Below are positions 1 through 8,947 of a stretch of DNA of 64,000 nucleotides, one piece after another. The notes beneath the pieces are model-generated. The model saw only the letters and a program-made list of their open reading frames with translations. It was not told where the DNA came from and did not search any database. Positions within the stretch are counted from its first letter, which is position 1; each line of letters opens with the position of its first letter. The translations under genes were made by a program, and so were the position numbers. The stretch is from Pseudomonadota bacterium (lineage in GTDB: Bacteria > Desulfobacterota > Desulfobacteria > Desulfobacterales > Desulfobacteraceae): contig JAHJLV010000060.1 of NCBI GenBank assembly GCA_018821535.1, positions 124,001 through 188,000 on the forward strand, in the 5' to 3' direction.

Positions 1-1
1 A

Positions 2-757
2 ATAGAATCTGTTATTATTCCCATGGCAAACAGAAATACACTTTGTATTTCAAGCCAGGTGGGATGCAGGATGGGGTGCAGGTTTTGTCAGACCGGCAAA
101 ATGGGGTTTAAAAGAAATCTTACTGCGGCTGAAATTACAGGGCAGCTTTTTAATGCGCGCTTTATCTTAAAACAAAACATTAAGAATATTGTATTCATGG
201 GTATGGGTGAACCGTTTGACAATTTTGAGGCAGTTATTCAGGCTATCAGAATTATGAATGAGCAGAAAGGATTTGACATTGCGCTTCGTCATATCACCGT
301 GTCCACAGCAGGGCTTATCCAGGGGATACAAAAATTGGCCGCACTTGACATGAAGGGCTTGCGCCTGGCTGTCTCTATAAATTCATCCGATGAAAATACA
401 CGGTCCTGGCTGATGCCGGTGAATAAAACGCAATCTTTAGCCCTGCTTAAAAAAACATTACAGGCGTTTCCGCTATGCAAAAAAGAAACTTTTTTATTTG
501 AATATATTTTGATAAAAGATTTTAACGACTCCATGGAGGACGCTGTAAAACTGGCTGAGTACATTCACCCCCTTCCTGTGAGGCTGAATCTTATTGCCTA
601 TAATCCCATGGACGGATTTAATTATGAATCTCCCAGTGACGATAGTATGTATGCATTTGCGGATGTTTTGACTCAAAAAGGTGTTTTTGTGATAAAAAGA
701 TGGAGCAAGGGCCGCTCTGTCAGTGCAGGGTGCGGTCAGTTGGGTAAACGATGTTAG
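2..757 (+). CDS. rlmN: RlmN-type 23S rRNA/tRNA adenine-C2 methyltransferase, 5' end outside window
   Basis: Radical SAM enzyme that methylates C2 of adenosine (A2503 of 23S rRNA, A37 of some tRNAs). The frame is open to the window edge, and the residues before the first ATG at 23 (IESVIIP) already match the family, so the true start lies upstream and about 251 residues are visible. The SAM iron-sulfur motif CRMGCRFC (C-x3-C-x2-C) follows the family word SSQVGC. VFMGMGEP is the usual SAM-binding stretch. The C-terminal SAGCGQL carries the cysteine that resolves the methyl intermediate. The sequence GEPFDN and the short C-terminus suggest a divergent RlmN-like subgroup, but both catalytic cysteines are present. 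Cfr is less likely, because the flanking genes look like core genome. Confidence 0.88.
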   Translation: MESVIIPMANRNTLCISSQVGCRMGCRFCQTGKMGFKRNLTAAEITGQLFNARFILKQNIKNIVFMGMGEPFDNFEAVIQAIRIMNEQKGFDIALRHITVSTAGLIQGIQKLAALDMKGLRLAVSINSSDENTRSWLMPVNKTQSLALLKKTLQAFPLCKKETFLFEYILIKDFNDSMEDAVKLAEYIHPLPVRLNLIAYNPMDGFNYESPSDDSMYAFADVLTQKGVFVIKRWSKGRSVSAGCGQLGKRC

Positions 758-847
758 CGCGTGTTTAAAGTTTTTTCATTCCTTGACAGACAGATGGATT
801 TATGAAAATGAACGGCCGGTGCAAAACGGTTTAACTTAAGGTGGTTT

Positions 848-1876
848 ATGAGCTATACAGAAGAAAGAACCAGGGCGGGTGAATATTTAAGGCTGGCGTT
901 AGGCCTCATCACAAAATACAATCTGTCGGTGGATCCGGTAAATTATACGGTCTGGTATGAATATGTGTCCGGGAAAAATGCCAAGCTTAAAAAAGCCCTG
1001 GATCTGTCAATTCAGCAGGAAAAATCAATTAATAATGAATTGGTTGAAGCCCTTTACCAGAAATACGTCGCAGACGGGGACAGGCTCGTTGTCAGCAAAC
1101 TTTTGACCAAAATCTCGTTGATGCTTAAGGAAATTGCCGGTCATGTTACAGAAACCGAAGGCGATCTGGCAGGCCATGGTCAGAGTCTTGGGGAGCTGGC
1201 GGCCCGGGTGGCTGATGTCAATGATTTCAACGAGATGAAAGACATCGTTGACCAGATGCTCATTGAAACCAAAGAACTTCTGAATTCCGGGAAAAGACTG
1301 CAAAGCCGCATGAAAATCTCTTCTGAGGATTTAAAACAGCTCCAGCAGGAGCTGGAAAAATCGCAGCAGGAAGCACAGACAGATGTGTTAACGTCTCTGA
1401 TCAACCGCAGAGGACTTGAAAAACGACTTGAGCTGGAAAGGATCAGGGCCCGGCAGAACAATTCTTCTTTTTCCATTATCATGGTGGATATTGATCATTT
1501 TAAAACCGTCAATGATACCCATGGCCACCTGGTGGGAGACAGCCTGTTAAAAAGCATTGCGCAACTGCTGAAAACGCATTTGCGAAAAAATGATATTGCT
1601 GCACGGTATGGGGGAGAAGAGTTTTTGATTCTTTTGACTGAAACCGGAATTGACGGAGCCATGGCTGTGGGTGAAAAAATCAGAAAAGCGCTGTCTGCCA
1701 AAGAATGGAAAGTAAAAGACACGGGAAAGTCCATGGGCAAGATAACGGTTTCCATGGGTGTTGCGCTGTACCGCTTGAATGAGCCGGAAAAAGACCTGAT
1801 AAAACGGGTGGATGATGCGCTTTATCTGGCAAAGAAAAAAGGACGGAACCAGATCTGCTCCCAGGACGATCTTTAA
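848..1876 (+). CDS. Diguanylate cyclase (GGDEF domain) with helical N-terminal region
   Basis: Makes cyclic di-GMP from two GTP. The C-terminal half (about residues 180-335) is a GGDEF domain with the active-site variant GGEEF at residues 255-259. Five residues before it lies RKND, an RxxD inhibitory site, so feedback inhibition by c-di-GMP is expected. The first 170 residues are helical, with no membrane segment; the opening (EYLRLALGLITKYNLSVDP) is a recurrent sensory-type N-terminus of soluble diguanylate cyclases. The start is supported by AAGGTGG at 838-844. The stop codon overlaps the stop of the convergent CoA-transferase/GNAT gene in the shared bases TTAA. The input signal is unknown. 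Confidence 0.9.
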   Translation: MSYTEERTRAGEYLRLALGLITKYNLSVDPVNYTVWYEYVSGKNAKLKKALDLSIQQEKSINNELVEALYQKYVADGDRLVVSKLLTKISLMLKEIAGHVTETEGDLAGHGQSLGELAARVADVNDFNEMKDIVDQMLIETKELLNSGKRLQSRMKISSEDLKQLQQELEKSQQEAQTDVLTSLINRRGLEKRLELERIRARQNNSSFSIIMVDIDHFKTVNDTHGHLVGDSLLKSIAQLLKTHLRKNDIAARYGGEEFLILLTETGIDGAMAVGEKIRKALSAKEWKVKDTGKSMGKITVSMGVALYRLNEPEKDLIKRVDDALYLAKKKGRNQICSQDDL

Positions 1877-3741
1877 TCCTTTGGTTTGTCTATGTCAATT
1901 TCCAGAGCGTAAATACCGTCTTCCATTTTTTCCTTGACAGGAAACCCCCCTTTTTTAAACACGGAAAGCATGGGTTCATTGGAAGAAAGTACATCAGCGG
2001 TCATTTTTTTAAATCCTCTTTCTTTGGCCAGGCCAGCCAGCATCTGAAACAGACAGGTTGCAATTCCGTATCCCTGATAGGCTTCATCAACAACAAAGGC
2101 AATATCTGCAAAAGGATTGTCCTCATGTTTTACAAACCGGGCTTCGGCAATAATGGTCTGCTGTCCGGGGTCTCCGACCAGCCCCACAATGGAAAGAGCA
2201 TTCTGATAATCAACATTGACATAGGCCTGCATTTTTTCATGGGGCATGGTTTTTATGGGGCTGAAATATCGGTAATAGATAGCTTTGTCTGAAAATCGGT
2301 AAAACAATCGCCTCATCTGGTCTTCATCAGAGGGTTTTATGGCTCTGAATCTGACGCTCAGTCCATTTTTAAACGTCTTTCGGGTGGAAATCTGCGCAGG
2401 ATAAAAATGAGAGCTGTCTGCAAGAAAAATCTGATCCTTGTATAAAAGATTCAGCTCTTTTGCACCTTCCACCAAAGCAGGACGGTCTTCGGGGTGGGCG
2501 ATTTCAATAAGTGCCTGGGCGCGCTCTCTGAGTGTTCTGCCTTTTAACTGGGCGATCCCCTGTTCTGTTACCACAATATCCACTGATTCCGGCAGGTTCA
2601 GCAGGTCCTGGGAATTTTGTGCAGATATCTCAATATTTGCCTTGCCGGACCGGTTTCTGCTGGGAAGGGCAATAACAGTATAGCCGCCCCGGGAAATTTC
2701 AGCGCCGTTGAAAAAGTCTACCAGCTGACCCGGGCCTGCTGAGACATTGTCCTTGGTGTCATGCAGGACCACACGGCCGGACAGATCAACTCTTCTTGAG
2801 GGAAGAATAAAAACAAACTTACGGTTCTGGCCAATTTCCTGGGGACTGAAGACTTTGTCAATGCTTTGAAATTCCACCAGAGGGTTTTTATCAAGGAACT
2901 GCATCAGTTCTTCTGATCCAAGCGCATAGGCAGTCAGTGTTTTTCCTTTGAAAGGCCCTTTTTTCCGGTTGCTGACAGCCCCGCTTTTTACCAGATCCAT
3001 GACTGCATCAGTAAAAAAGGGTGTGTGCAGTCCCAAATCTTTTTTTTCAGCAAGATGTTTAGGCAAGGCATCAAAAATGGGTCCGAAAGAAAACGCCATG
3101 CAGCTTTCGTCATCAATAATGGATGCAATATTGGCAGCGATTTCATCAAAAACAGGGTCCACGGGAAACCGGGGGAAATAAACAGGTGGATCAATGGATT
3201 CAATAACCATGTGAAACTCATCAAAATGAACAAAGGTGTCCCCCAGAGTAAGCGGGACATTATTATTGATTTCTCCGACAACCAGGTCTGCATTTTCCAT
3301 GGCCATGCGGGCGACATCCACCCCAACTCCAAGACTGCAGTACCCTGCGCTGTTGGGTGGGGTGATCTGTATAAAAGCGACATCAATAGGAACCTGTTTG
3401 TTTTTGATCAGTAACGGGATGGATGAAAATCTGGCCGGGATCAGATCCACGTGTCCTGCACTGATCGCATCTGCCGATACCCATCCTGAAAAACAGGTTT
3501 TCAGACGGTAGCGTTTGGACTGAAGCGCCTTATGAGAGATGGCATCTCCGAAACTGATCAGCTGAATCAGGGTCAGATCCTGAAGACCGTATCCTTTGGC
3601 GTTCATAAGACAGTTGACAAGGGTTCTGGGCTCTGCTGCGCCAGTGCCGATGAAAATGTTCATTCCAGGATGAATTTTATTCAGAACTTCATCGGTGGAA
3701 ACGATTTTTTCTTTCCAGGGTATGTCTTTTTTGTTCAGCAT
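1873..3741 (-). CDS. Acetyl-CoA hydrolase/transferase fused to GNAT N-acetyltransferase domain
   Basis: Residues 1 to about 440 are a class I CoA transferase of the acetyl-CoA hydrolase/4-hydroxybutyrate CoA-transferase type (VVTEQGIAQLKGRTLRERA near its end). Residues about 465-615 form a GNAT domain with the acyl-CoA pyrophosphate loop in QGYGIA. The likely role is CoA transfer or hydrolysis on short acyl-CoAs, with an attached lysine or small-molecule acetyltransferase that may use the same acyl-CoA pool. At 622 residues it is a true fusion, with no break in frame. AAGGA precedes the ATG. It starts 34 bp after ycaO, so the two probably form one transcript. The substrates are not deducible from sequence. 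Confidence 0.85.
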   Translation of the reverse strand: MLNKKDIPWKEKIVSTDEVLNKIHPGMNIFIGTGAAEPRTLVNCLMNAKGYGLQDLTLIQLISFGDAISHKALQSKRYRLKTCFSGWVSADAISAGHVDLIPARFSSIPLLIKNKQVPIDVAFIQITPPNSAGYCSLGVGVDVARMAMENADLVVGEINNNVPLTLGDTFVHFDEFHMVIESIDPPVYFPRFPVDPVFDEIAANIASIIDDESCMAFSFGPIFDALPKHLAEKKDLGLHTPFFTDAVMDLVKSGAVSNRKKGPFKGKTLTAYALGSEELMQFLDKNPLVEFQSIDKVFSPQEIGQNRKFVFILPSRRVDLSGRVVLHDTKDNVSAGPGQLVDFFNGAEISRGGYTVIALPSRNRSGKANIEISAQNSQDLLNLPESVDIVVTEQGIAQLKGRTLRERAQALIEIAHPEDRPALVEGAKELNLLYKDQIFLADSSHFYPAQISTRKTFKNGLSVRFRAIKPSDEDQMRRLFYRFSDKAIYYRYFSPIKTMPHEKMQAYVNVDYQNALSIVGLVGDPGQQTIIAEARFVKHEDNPFADIAFVVDEAYQGYGIATCLFQMLAGLAKERGFKKMTADVLSSNEPMLSVFKKGGFPVKEKMEDGIYALEIDIDKPKD

Positions 3742-3775
3742 CTGTCTTTTCCTTAATTGGCTGCCGCGGTTTTGT

Positions 3776-5506
3776 CTACGGGCTTGTCAGCTTCTTTATA
3801 TTGTCCCTGGCAAAGGTGATGGACGGGTCAATTTCCAGAGCCATTTCATAATATTGTATGGCCAGTTGAGTATCTCCCAGTTCCCGGTATCCAGAACCGA
3901 TATTGGCATAGTTTATGGCAAGAGAGGGATCAATTTCCAGGGCATCCTCAAAACAGGAAATCGCTGTTTTATACTCTTTGAGCATAAAACAGCAGACGCC
4001 CATGGTGTTGAACAGGTCGGGTCGCTGCTCATCAATGGCCAGCCCTTTTTTGCAGGTCTCAATGGCATTTTCATAAAGTTCAAGATCTTTCTGGCAGGCC
4101 CCCATATGTGAATAAATATCAGGCATGTTCAGTCTTTCAGGTGTCCGGTCAAGCGCGGTCTGGAATTGTCTGAGTGCTGCATCCTGATCATGAACCGCAT
4201 TCAGCATCAGGCCCTTGTAAAAACTGGTGTAATATTTTCCGGGCAGGACCGCTTCCAGTTCATCCAGGCGTGCCAGGGCCTGAACCGGATCAAAATGTTC
4301 AGTGATCAGGCGGGCAGAAAACATGCCCACGCTTGCGGCAGTGGCGCGTTCTCTGAAATGGGCGCCTGGAATAATGGTATAAAAGGCCGGAATTTCCAGT
4401 GTTTCATGCAGGGTGCTGATGGCCAGTACCTGGTAATCCTGTTTTTTCAGCGCCTGGATCAGATTTTCCACTTCTGTTTTGATATTGTTGTCTGACAGAT
4501 CCGGTAAATCCTTTGCCTGGATCATGGCCTGGGGGTGAGTAATAAAGGCGGCATCTTCAATACGGGTGAATTTGGGCAGTCCGCTGGCAACAAAGTTTGA
4601 TCCTGAATTAAAATCCCCGGCTAACTGGGCGGTTTCTGTAAGCGCCCGGCTCATGGCTTTTTGAGGATCAGGCGAAGTGCCTGCTGTCCAGACAATTTCA
4701 CTGAATTCCGGAAAGGTGGACGGGTCCCAGGCCAGCACACCGATGGTCGGGATGCCTGTATCCAGAGAAAAATTTGTGGCAAAAACTTTGATTCCTTCTT
4801 TTTTAAATTTTGCCAGTAATTCAATCACCAGAGGATCGGTAAAAGAATCCAGATGGATTCCCGGAACATTTAAGCGCTTGTGGCTGATAATGGATGAGGT
4901 ATGGCGTTCAACCAGTTCGCAGATTCCCTGGCTCAAGGCTTCTTCAGTGCAGTTACCTGCGCTGGGGCCGTTAAATTCATTAATCATGTAAAACCAGTTA
5001 AACGGGATTAAAACCTCTTTACCGGTTGTCAGGTTGAATCCTTTTGTCCATTTTAACGGCAGTTTGTCAAAAAGAGGTTTTATTTTAAGGGCATCTTCTT
5101 TGTTATCATGGACAGATTTGATGATCTGGTCGTAAGGCAGGGCGTTTTCACCCAGATCTTCGGGGGTTGAATACCAAAAATTGGCTTCATTTTTTACAAA
5201 GGAAAAAAAACTGAAGCGTTCTGCAAGTTCCATGACAGCGCTTGCTTCTGACTGTTCAGGCGTCCCGCCTTTGCCCATCTGCTTTTTGGTGCCGATGATT
5301 TGGATTGCATCTGTTCCGCATTCACTGAAAAAAACGGGGATATCCAGCCGGCCGTTATCAATTCTCTGGGTCCGGCTTAAAATATCAAGATTCAACTGCC
5401 TGGTCTTTTCTTTGAAATTTGCCACTGTCTCCACAGGAGACATGATTTTGTCCTGGTCATATGTATAGCCCTTGAGGGCATCTTTCAGTTCGATTGTGTA
5501 ACCCAT
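3776..5506 (-). CDS. YcaO-domain protein with C-terminal TPR repeats
   Basis: YcaO proteins use ATP to activate backbone amides (azoline or thioamide formation); the stand-alone E. coli type has been linked to ribosomal protein S12 methylthiolation. Residues about 60-400 are the YcaO domain, with conserved acidic ATP/Mg-binding stretches (SEASAVMELAERFS and EEALSQGICELVERH). Residues about 420-570 contain tandem TPR motifs (for example PDIYSHMGACQKDLELYENA and NYANIGSGYRELGDTQLAIQ), so the protein probably docks on a partner. No precursor peptide or partner dehydrogenase is adjacent; the next gene is a CoA-transferase/GNAT fusion. AGGATAT precedes the ATG. A perfect inverted repeat sits just upstream at 5556-5577. 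Confidence 0.82.
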   Translation of the reverse strand: MGYTIELKDALKGYTYDQDKIMSPVETVANFKEKTRQLNLDILSRTQRIDNGRLDIPVFFSECGTDAIQIIGTKKQMGKGGTPEQSEASAVMELAERFSFFSFVKNEANFWYSTPEDLGENALPYDQIIKSVHDNKEDALKIKPLFDKLPLKWTKGFNLTTGKEVLIPFNWFYMINEFNGPSAGNCTEEALSQGICELVERHTSSIISHKRLNVPGIHLDSFTDPLVIELLAKFKKEGIKVFATNFSLDTGIPTIGVLAWDPSTFPEFSEIVWTAGTSPDPQKAMSRALTETAQLAGDFNSGSNFVASGLPKFTRIEDAAFITHPQAMIQAKDLPDLSDNNIKTEVENLIQALKKQDYQVLAISTLHETLEIPAFYTIIPGAHFRERATAASVGMFSARLITEHFDPVQALARLDELEAVLPGKYYTSFYKGLMLNAVHDQDAALRQFQTALDRTPERLNMPDIYSHMGACQKDLELYENAIETCKKGLAIDEQRPDLFNTMGVCCFMLKEYKTAISCFEDALEIDPSLAINYANIGSGYRELGDTQLAIQYYEMALEIDPSITFARDNIKKLTSP

Positions 5507-5530
5507 CAGATATCCTTGAAATACAGTTCA

Positions 5531-5577
5531 ATTATGCCATATATTTATACTACATTGTGATATCGGTTTATATCACA
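5531..5577 (-). promoter_or_regulatory. Candidate activator-type promoter of the ycaO gene with 22-bp inverted repeat
   Basis: TGTGATAT-N6-ATATCACA (5556-5577) is a perfect inverted repeat. On the minus strand a CATAAT -10-like hexamer lies at 5536-5531 with no recognisable -35. This puts the centre of the repeat near -42 relative to the expected start, the class II activator position used by CRP/FNR-family regulators. The arms are too far apart for a standard TGTGA-N6-TCACA CRP site, so the regulator is unknown. Confidence 0.45.
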
Positions 5578-5615
5578 GACAGGGCTGTGCATTCAATATA
5601 AAAACAGCGGGCGGT

Positions 5616-5924
5616 TTAATTGCTGAGCAGAAAAAGATATGGCGGTTTTGCATGATCCGGCTGTGCATGATCTGGCTGTATATGCTCCGGCTGTGCATAT
5701 TTCAGGTTGAGTTCTATTTTTTCGTACAGTCCATGTGGAAGCGTTTCAGATTCCAGAGCAGTGGCCATGGCCGCATCCATGGCCGCATCAAGGCCTGTGT
5801 CAATCCTGAACAGCCGGTTGCATTCAGTGCAGAGGTTTATATGGTCACAAACCGCATCCGGAACAGGGGTGTTTTTGTGAAATGGTCTGGCACAAAGCCA
5901 GTGCTCAAACTCTTTACAATTCAT
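5616..5924 (-). CDS. Small zinc-binding anti-sigma factor-like protein, no membrane segment
   Basis: A 102-residue protein directly after the ECF sigma gene, overlapping it by 11 bp. It contains H28-x3-C32-x2-C35, the zinc signature of ZAS anti-sigma factors, and it probably binds and inhibits the upstream sigma factor. Unlike most relatives it has no hydrophobic segment, so it should be cytoplasmic. After about residue 75 it turns into a short repetitive tail (units of the type QPDHA) encoded by a 15-bp tandem repeat. Function is inferred from the motif plus position; the sequence outside the motif was not recognised. Confidence 0.65.
   Translation of the reverse strand: MNCKEFEHWLCARPFHKNTPVPDAVCDHINLCTECNRLFRIDTGLDAAMDAAMATALESETLPHGLYEKIELNLKYAQPEHIQPDHAQPDHAKPPYLFLLSN
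5650..5694. repeat. Three 15-bp tandem repeats inside the anti-sigma-like gene
   Basis: Three consecutive 15-bp units (5650-5664, 5665-5679, 5680-5694) of the form GCATGATCCGGCTGT, with one to four differences between copies. They are in frame and encode a five-residue repeat in the protein tail. The length is a multiple of three, so copy-number change would alter the tail length without a frameshift. Confidence 0.8.
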
Positions 5925-6507
5925 CGGATTTTAAAAAAGACCGGGGTTTAAAATTAATATTCAACACATTATTATTATTTTTTGCCTGTTTCAGCAAAAT
6001 AATTTTCAAGGCTTCCCTGGCTCTTGTCAGCCGTGACATGACTGTTCCAATGGGGATTTCAAGTGTCTGGGCAATTTCTTTGTACAGCATTTCATCGGCA
6101 TGGTACAGCATCAGGATCTCTTTATATTTGTGCGGCAGCTGATCCAGTGCTGTATGCACGGCCTGGCGAGTGGATGCTTTTGACAGAATATCTTCTGCAG
6201 ATTCCGTGGATACGTTTTCTTTCAGATAATCAATATAGTCGGTTTCCTGTAATTTGTGCCGGATTTTGGTTTTCTCCCAGTTTTTTAAAAACGTATTTCG
6301 TAAAATTGTCAGCAGCCAGGGTTTGCATTTTGATTTTTCCCTGAGCTGGTGAAATTTGTCAAAGGCAATCATATACGTTTCCTGCACGATATCTTCGGCA
6401 TCAAACGTGTTGCCGCAATATCTGAATGCCATATTATACAAAAGTTTCATATGCGGGTAAGTTAACCGTTTAAATTCATTTTTTGATGTTGTTTTTTCTA
6501 ATATCAT
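5914..6507 (-). CDS. ECF-family RNA polymerase sigma factor
   Basis: A 197-residue extracytoplasmic-function sigma factor. Region 2 includes NTFDAEDIVQETYMIAFDKF (-10 recognition and core binding) and region 4 includes LPHKYKEILMLYHADEMLYK followed by the helix-turn-helix IAQTLEIPIGTVMSRL (-35 recognition). It resembles the RpoE-like groups that are paired with a zinc anti-sigma encoded just downstream, which is the arrangement here. The start is supported by the purine-rich CAGGAG before the ATG. No cognate promoter copy was identified, so neither the regulon nor autoregulation is known. Confidence 0.9.
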   Translation of the reverse strand: MILEKTTSKNEFKRLTYPHMKLLYNMAFRYCGNTFDAEDIVQETYMIAFDKFHQLREKSKCKPWLLTILRNTFLKNWEKTKIRHKLQETDYIDYLKENVSTESAEDILSKASTRQAVHTALDQLPHKYKEILMLYHADEMLYKEIAQTLEIPIGTVMSRLTRAREALKIILLKQAKNNNNVLNINFKPRSFLKSDEL

Positions 6508-6625
6508 AGGATCAACTCCTGATTTTATCTTTTTTTAAGAGTAATCAGGATATTGATCAATTCAATTAAAAAAATTCAGCATGTTAAAAAATATCTTTGC
6601 ATTCAAGACAGATAACACCTTTTTT

Positions 6626-7699
6626 TTATTCCAGATACGGGATAAATTTTAAGTTGGCTTTTGGGAAGGCAAAGTTATTTAATTCTTTGACAGACACCCA
6701 GCGATAATCAATGGGTCCGTTGAGGTGAACTTTGCCTTGAATGAACCTGCAGTAAAAAACATCCATTATGATTTTAAAATGTGTATAGGCATGATGAACC
6801 GTTGTCAGGTGGGACGCAACAGTTACAGTGATGCCGGTTTCTTCTTTTATTTCACGGATGCAGGCATCCTTTGCAGTTTCGTCTTTTTTAAGTTTTCCGC
6901 CGGGAAATTCCCACAATCCGCCCAGAAGCCCATCCAGTTTTCGCCGGGTGATCAGTATTTTTTTGTTTTTTTGGACAACACCTGCAGCAATGTGATACGT
7001 GGGGACAGGTCTGGATGTTACCCTTTTGGGATAGTCATTCACTGTATGGGTTGTGAAACTGTTGCACCATTCACTTACCGGACACAGGCTGCACTGTGTC
7101 TTTTTCGGGGTGCAGATCATAGCGCCCAGTTCCATGACCGCCTGGTTGAATGTGCCCGGATCTGTTTTATCCAGAAGCGTTTGGGCCCATGCTTTAAAAA
7201 ATGGGTGTGAGGAGGACGCATTAACCGGGTGATCCAGACAGAACAATCTTGCCAGAACCCGTTTTACATTTCCGTCCACCACGGCCAGGGGGTGGCTGAA
7301 GACAATACTGAGGACTGCAGATCCGATATAGTCTCCCACACCGGGAAGGGTTAAAAAAGTTTGAAAATTATCCGGAATATGACCGTTGAATTCCTTTGAA
7401 ACAATGTTGGCCGCTTTATGAAAATTTCTGGCCCGGGCGTAATATCCCAGGCCTTCCCACATTTTAAGCACAATTTCAAGATCCGCATCTGCCAGATCCC
7501 GGATCGTTGGAAATTTTTCTATAAAATTAAAAAAATACGGCAGGACGGTTTTGACCTGGGTCTGCTGGAGCATGACCTCTGATATCCAAACGTGGTAAGG
7601 GTTTTTGCTTTCTCTCCAGGGCAGTTTGCGATGACTGTTTCGATACCAGCAGGTCAGTTGCTGCTGGAATGTTAAAATATGTTCCGGGTCATTTATCAT
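6626..7699 (-). CDS. mutY: A/G-specific adenine glycosylase MutY
   Basis: Removes adenine mispaired with 8-oxoguanine in base excision repair. All family parts are present in 357 residues. The catalytic Glu is E41 in SEVMLQQTQ. The helix-hairpin-helix is LPGVGDYIG, and the catalytic Asp is in VDGNVKRVLAR. The [4Fe-4S] loop is C-x6-C-x2-C-x5-C (CTPKKTQCSLCPVSEWC). The C-terminal NUDIX-like 8-oxoG recognition domain contains GGLWEFPGGKL and REIKEETGI. It is transcribed divergently from the histidine kinase gene at 7822. Confidence 0.96.
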   Translation of the reverse strand: MINDPEHILTFQQQLTCWYRNSHRKLPWRESKNPYHVWISEVMLQQTQVKTVLPYFFNFIEKFPTIRDLADADLEIVLKMWEGLGYYARARNFHKAANIVSKEFNGHIPDNFQTFLTLPGVGDYIGSAVLSIVFSHPLAVVDGNVKRVLARLFCLDHPVNASSSHPFFKAWAQTLLDKTDPGTFNQAVMELGAMICTPKKTQCSLCPVSEWCNSFTTHTVNDYPKRVTSRPVPTYHIAAGVVQKNKKILITRRKLDGLLGGLWEFPGGKLKKDETAKDACIREIKEETGITVTVASHLTTVHHAYTHFKIIMDVFYCRFIQGKVHLNGPIDYRWVSVKELNNFAFPKANLKFIPYLE

Positions 7700-7821
7700 G
7701 GCGCCGGACTATACCACGATTATGCCAAACAGCGCACACAAAATGTTGAAGAAATATTTAAACAGGTGATTTTATCTGTTTCTCATATTGTATTTTTAAA
7801 TAAAAAAGTGTCTGATAAGAT

Positions 7822-8946
7822 ATGAAATTTAATATGAAATGGATAATTTTTATTGTATTGCTTTTCTTTGTCGCCGTGATCGGGGTTTTACACACGGTTA
7901 CGCCCGGACATCTGATTTTATATCATGACACCTACCGCAGGCTCAGCTATTTTCCCATTGCCATTGGTGCCGTTTATTTTGGATTAGGCGGCGGTATTTT
8001 ATTTGCGGTTCTGTCCTGTATGTCTTTTATCCCTCATCTGTACATGTTCTGGGCAAGGGTCCCTGAGGCATACTACAGTGAGCTGTCAGAAATTTTATTT
8101 TATCTGGCTGCAGGGATTGTCATCGGACTGATATCCAGCCGGAAAAATCATCTGCAGGAAAAATATAAAACACTTTCTGAAAAACTGGCAGCATCTTATC
8201 AGCGGTTGTCTTCCCAGACATCCCAGCTTGTGGAAGCGGAAAAACAACTGGGGGAAAGCCTAAAACTGTCCATGCTGGGACAGGTTGCAGCCTCCCTTGC
8301 CCATGAGATTAAAAATCCGCTGGCATCCATAAAAGGCGCGGCAGAGATTCTGGCGGACGAAGTCCTGCCGGGACACCCCAAATATGAGTTCATCGAAATC
8401 ATGCGCGCTGAGATTTCCCGGCTGAATCATTCTGTGGAAGATGTGTTAAAACTGTTCAGCGGAAAGCCCCAGCAGGACACCTTTGCCCGGCAGGAGGGTG
8501 AAAAAATTGTCCAACGGGTTCTGGCATTGCTGGAAACAAGACTGCAGCAAAAGCATATTCAGGTTTCAGTTCTTGCACACCCGGATGTTTCAGGGTTCAT
8601 GATGAATGAAGATGCCATGATTCAGGTGCTGATGAACATCATTATCAATGCAGTGGATGCGGTGGAAAAAAACGGGATAATTCAGATTCATATCAAGCCG
8701 GATAAAAAAGGATGTCTGGTGCGGATCGAGGATAACGGACCGGGCATCCCCAAAGCAGATATGCAAACTGTATTTAATTCATTTGTGACATTCAAGGAAG
8801 GGGGCACAGGTCTGGGACTGTCTATTTCCAGAAAAATCATTGAACGCCTGGGCGGACAGATCGAGGTTGAGAATTCAGCGTTAGGCGGCGCAGCTTTTCT
8901 GATATATCTGCCCGAAGAACCATTCTTAAACGCCGGAGATGCTTGA
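7822..8946 (+). CDS. Membrane sensor histidine kinase
   Basis: Phosphodonor partner of the sigma-54 activator encoded next. The N-terminal 100 residues hold about three or four membrane helices with only short loops, so sensing is probably within the membrane or cytoplasmic. A coiled linker (about 110-150) leads to HisKA with phospho-acceptor H161 in AHEIKNPLASIKGAAEIL, then an HATPase domain with an N box (NIIINAVDAVEKNG), G1 DNGPGIP and G2 GGTGLGLSIS. No separate periplasmic domain is visible. Eight bases overlap the upstream in-frame alternative start of the regulator gene, so the pair is translationally close. Confidence 0.9.
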   Translation: MKFNMKWIIFIVLLFFVAVIGVLHTVTPGHLILYHDTYRRLSYFPIAIGAVYFGLGGGILFAVLSCMSFIPHLYMFWARVPEAYYSELSEILFYLAAGIVIGLISSRKNHLQEKYKTLSEKLAASYQRLSSQTSQLVEAEKQLGESLKLSMLGQVAASLAHEIKNPLASIKGAAEILADEVLPGHPKYEFIEIMRAEISRLNHSVEDVLKLFSGKPQQDTFARQEGEKIVQRVLALLETRLQQKHIQVSVLAHPDVSGFMMNEDAMIQVLMNIIINAVDAVEKNGIIQIHIKPDKKGCLVRIEDNGPGIPKADMQTVFNSFVTFKEGGTGLGLSISRKIIERLGGQIEVENSALGGAAFLIYLPEEPFLNAGDA

Positions 8947-8947
8947 T

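Noticed and set aside
5556..5577. Canonical CRP or FNR site
   Set aside because: TGTGA and TCACA arms are separated by 12 bases instead of 6, and TTGAT-N4-ATCAA is absent; kept only as an unassigned palindrome.
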